NCBI RefSeq assembly: GCF_000196255.1
Contig: NC_006371.1
Span: 1,011,995 to 1,075,994, forward strand
Source of the DNA: Photobacterium profundum SS9
Lineage (GTDB): Bacteria; Pseudomonadota; Gammaproteobacteria; Enterobacterales; Vibrionaceae
DNA length: 64,000 nt
Reading direction: 5' to 3'
Shown: positions 63,344-64,000 of the stretch, in pieces
Position numbering within the stretch: the stretch's first letter is position 1
Layout of the letters: the number at the start of each line of letters is the position of its first letter
The notes under the pieces: generated by a model
Told to the model about the DNA's origin: nothing
Database searches by the model: none
The model's input: only the letters and a program-made list of their open reading frames with translations
Made by a program: the position numbers and the translations under genes

Positions 63344-64000
63344 AATGAAAATAACAGTTGGACTAATTATATCAGTGGTTTTACTTTCAGCCTGTGGCGG
63401 CGGCTCATCAGATTCAGCTACACCCGTAGCAAAGGAAGATCCAAAGTTAAGTGGTATTTATCAATCAAGTGACGCTGTAATGCTTGTAGATACCAGCCTA
63501 AATAATGGCGTTATCGCTGCTGATTCAAGTGGTAATGTTTTTACTTTCGATGCTGTAACGCAGAACAACAACGAATTAAATCTCAAGGGGGTTCACTTGT
63601 GGTCTCCTGCGGTCGATTTCTACGATTCATCTTTAGGATTAGAAATTTCGTTTACTGGTAATGTTGCAAATGCAATGGCGACTATCGATAACAAATCTTT
63701 TGTACACACATTTAAGAAACAAGCTGACAGTTTACCGCTTAACAAATTAGTTGGAACACACACGAACGAAGCTGATGGTTCAACGTGGACAATTGATGCT
63801 AACGGCAATCTTACGATAAATGGCATGTGTACTTTCACGGGAAAGATTACCGCGAAAGATTATTACTATAAGGCAACAGCTGACGCGACTGGATGTTCTT
63901 CTAGTACTTATGACGGTAAATATGAAGGTTATGCGCTGACGATTAACGAAAGCGACCATATGTATTTCGTCGGTGCGTTGTACAACGATCTCAACATGGT
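63344..64000 (+). CDS. Lipoprotein of unknown function, 3' end outside the window
   Basis: At least 219 codons, still open at 64000. Lipobox LSAC (Cys17) after a short signal peptide, then GGGSSDS and a beta-rich, threonine/asparagine-rich body with two weakly similar units (LSGIYQSSDAVMLV... and LVGTHTNEADGSTWTID...). Two cysteines (MCTFTG and TGCSSS) may pair. Family not recognised; it is of the kind of vibrio surface lipoproteins. The start lacks a strong ribosome site but no other ATG fits. Confidence 0.7.

Noticed and set aside
1..64000. CRISPR arrays, tRNA or rRNA genes
   Set aside because: No regularly spaced direct repeats, no tRNA cloverleaf with T-loop consensus and no rRNA sequence were seen on reading both strands; this was by eye only.

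Overview
The window looks like a Ter-proximal piece of a chromosome of a Photobacterium-like member of the Vibrionaceae. Reasons: moderate-to-low GC, Vibrio-type gene order and families (pntAB followed by a vxrABC-type two-component cluster, ribB with an FMN riboswitch, YoaH, YciH, DUF2301, DUF3319, DUF3653), and a heavy load of IS elements. From memory, pntAB, vxrABC, ddl and yciH lie close together on chromosome II of Vibrio cholerae near dif2, so a secondary chromosome is likely; this is inference. No tRNA, rRNA or CRISPR was seen.

Layout. 1-8.1 kb: conserved small genes, an LpxR-type lipid A deacylase, a DUF1778/GNAT toxin-antitoxin pair, a first IS66 copy, sseA, a 266-bp MITE and a pstS-like gene behind a probable Pho box. 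8.2-15 kb: a decay zone, with a diguanylate cyclase gene split by an IS4-family element, a second IS66 copy, a ravA pseudogene with three frameshifts and a MITE inside it, and a viaA stub. 15-26 kb: a GluR0-like receptor, an NfeD/slipin pair, rlmF, a YbjD-like OLD nuclease, a glyoxalase, a YedE transporter and a 5'-nucleotidase whose end is formed by a MITE. 26-38.6 kb: a tiny membrane-protein gene, ribB and its riboswitch, a BASS transporter, pntAB, vxrABC, nnrS, yoaH and an HD hydrolase. 38.6-47.8 kb: a Tn5/IS50-like element inserted in the loop of a terminator, nadE, a nadD-like gene, an acyltransferase, an OmpA-like lipoprotein, and a second IS4-family copy that has deleted the start of an Nramp transporter. 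47.8-55.1 kb: a DUF4344 peptidase, a YhaJ-like regulator, the PatZ-type acetyltransferase and a DUF2301 gene split by IS630. 55.2-64 kb: a SPOR lipoprotein, ddl, a Fic module, an integrase, a retropepsin-like gene and yciH, followed by a near-consensus dif site (62450-62477), a phage-like DUF3653 gene and a partial lipoprotein.

The observation that ties the window together is the replication-terminus signature: a 28-bp dif-like site for XerC/XerD and a perfect 13-bp matS site (45082-45094), with three one-mismatch matS candidates. Around them are seven mobile insertions or remnants whose empty sites can often be rebuilt exactly. In several cases removing the insert restores an open gene (diguanylate cyclase, DUF2301) or a perfect terminator hairpin. 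All function calls are by recognition of motifs and families; no search was run.
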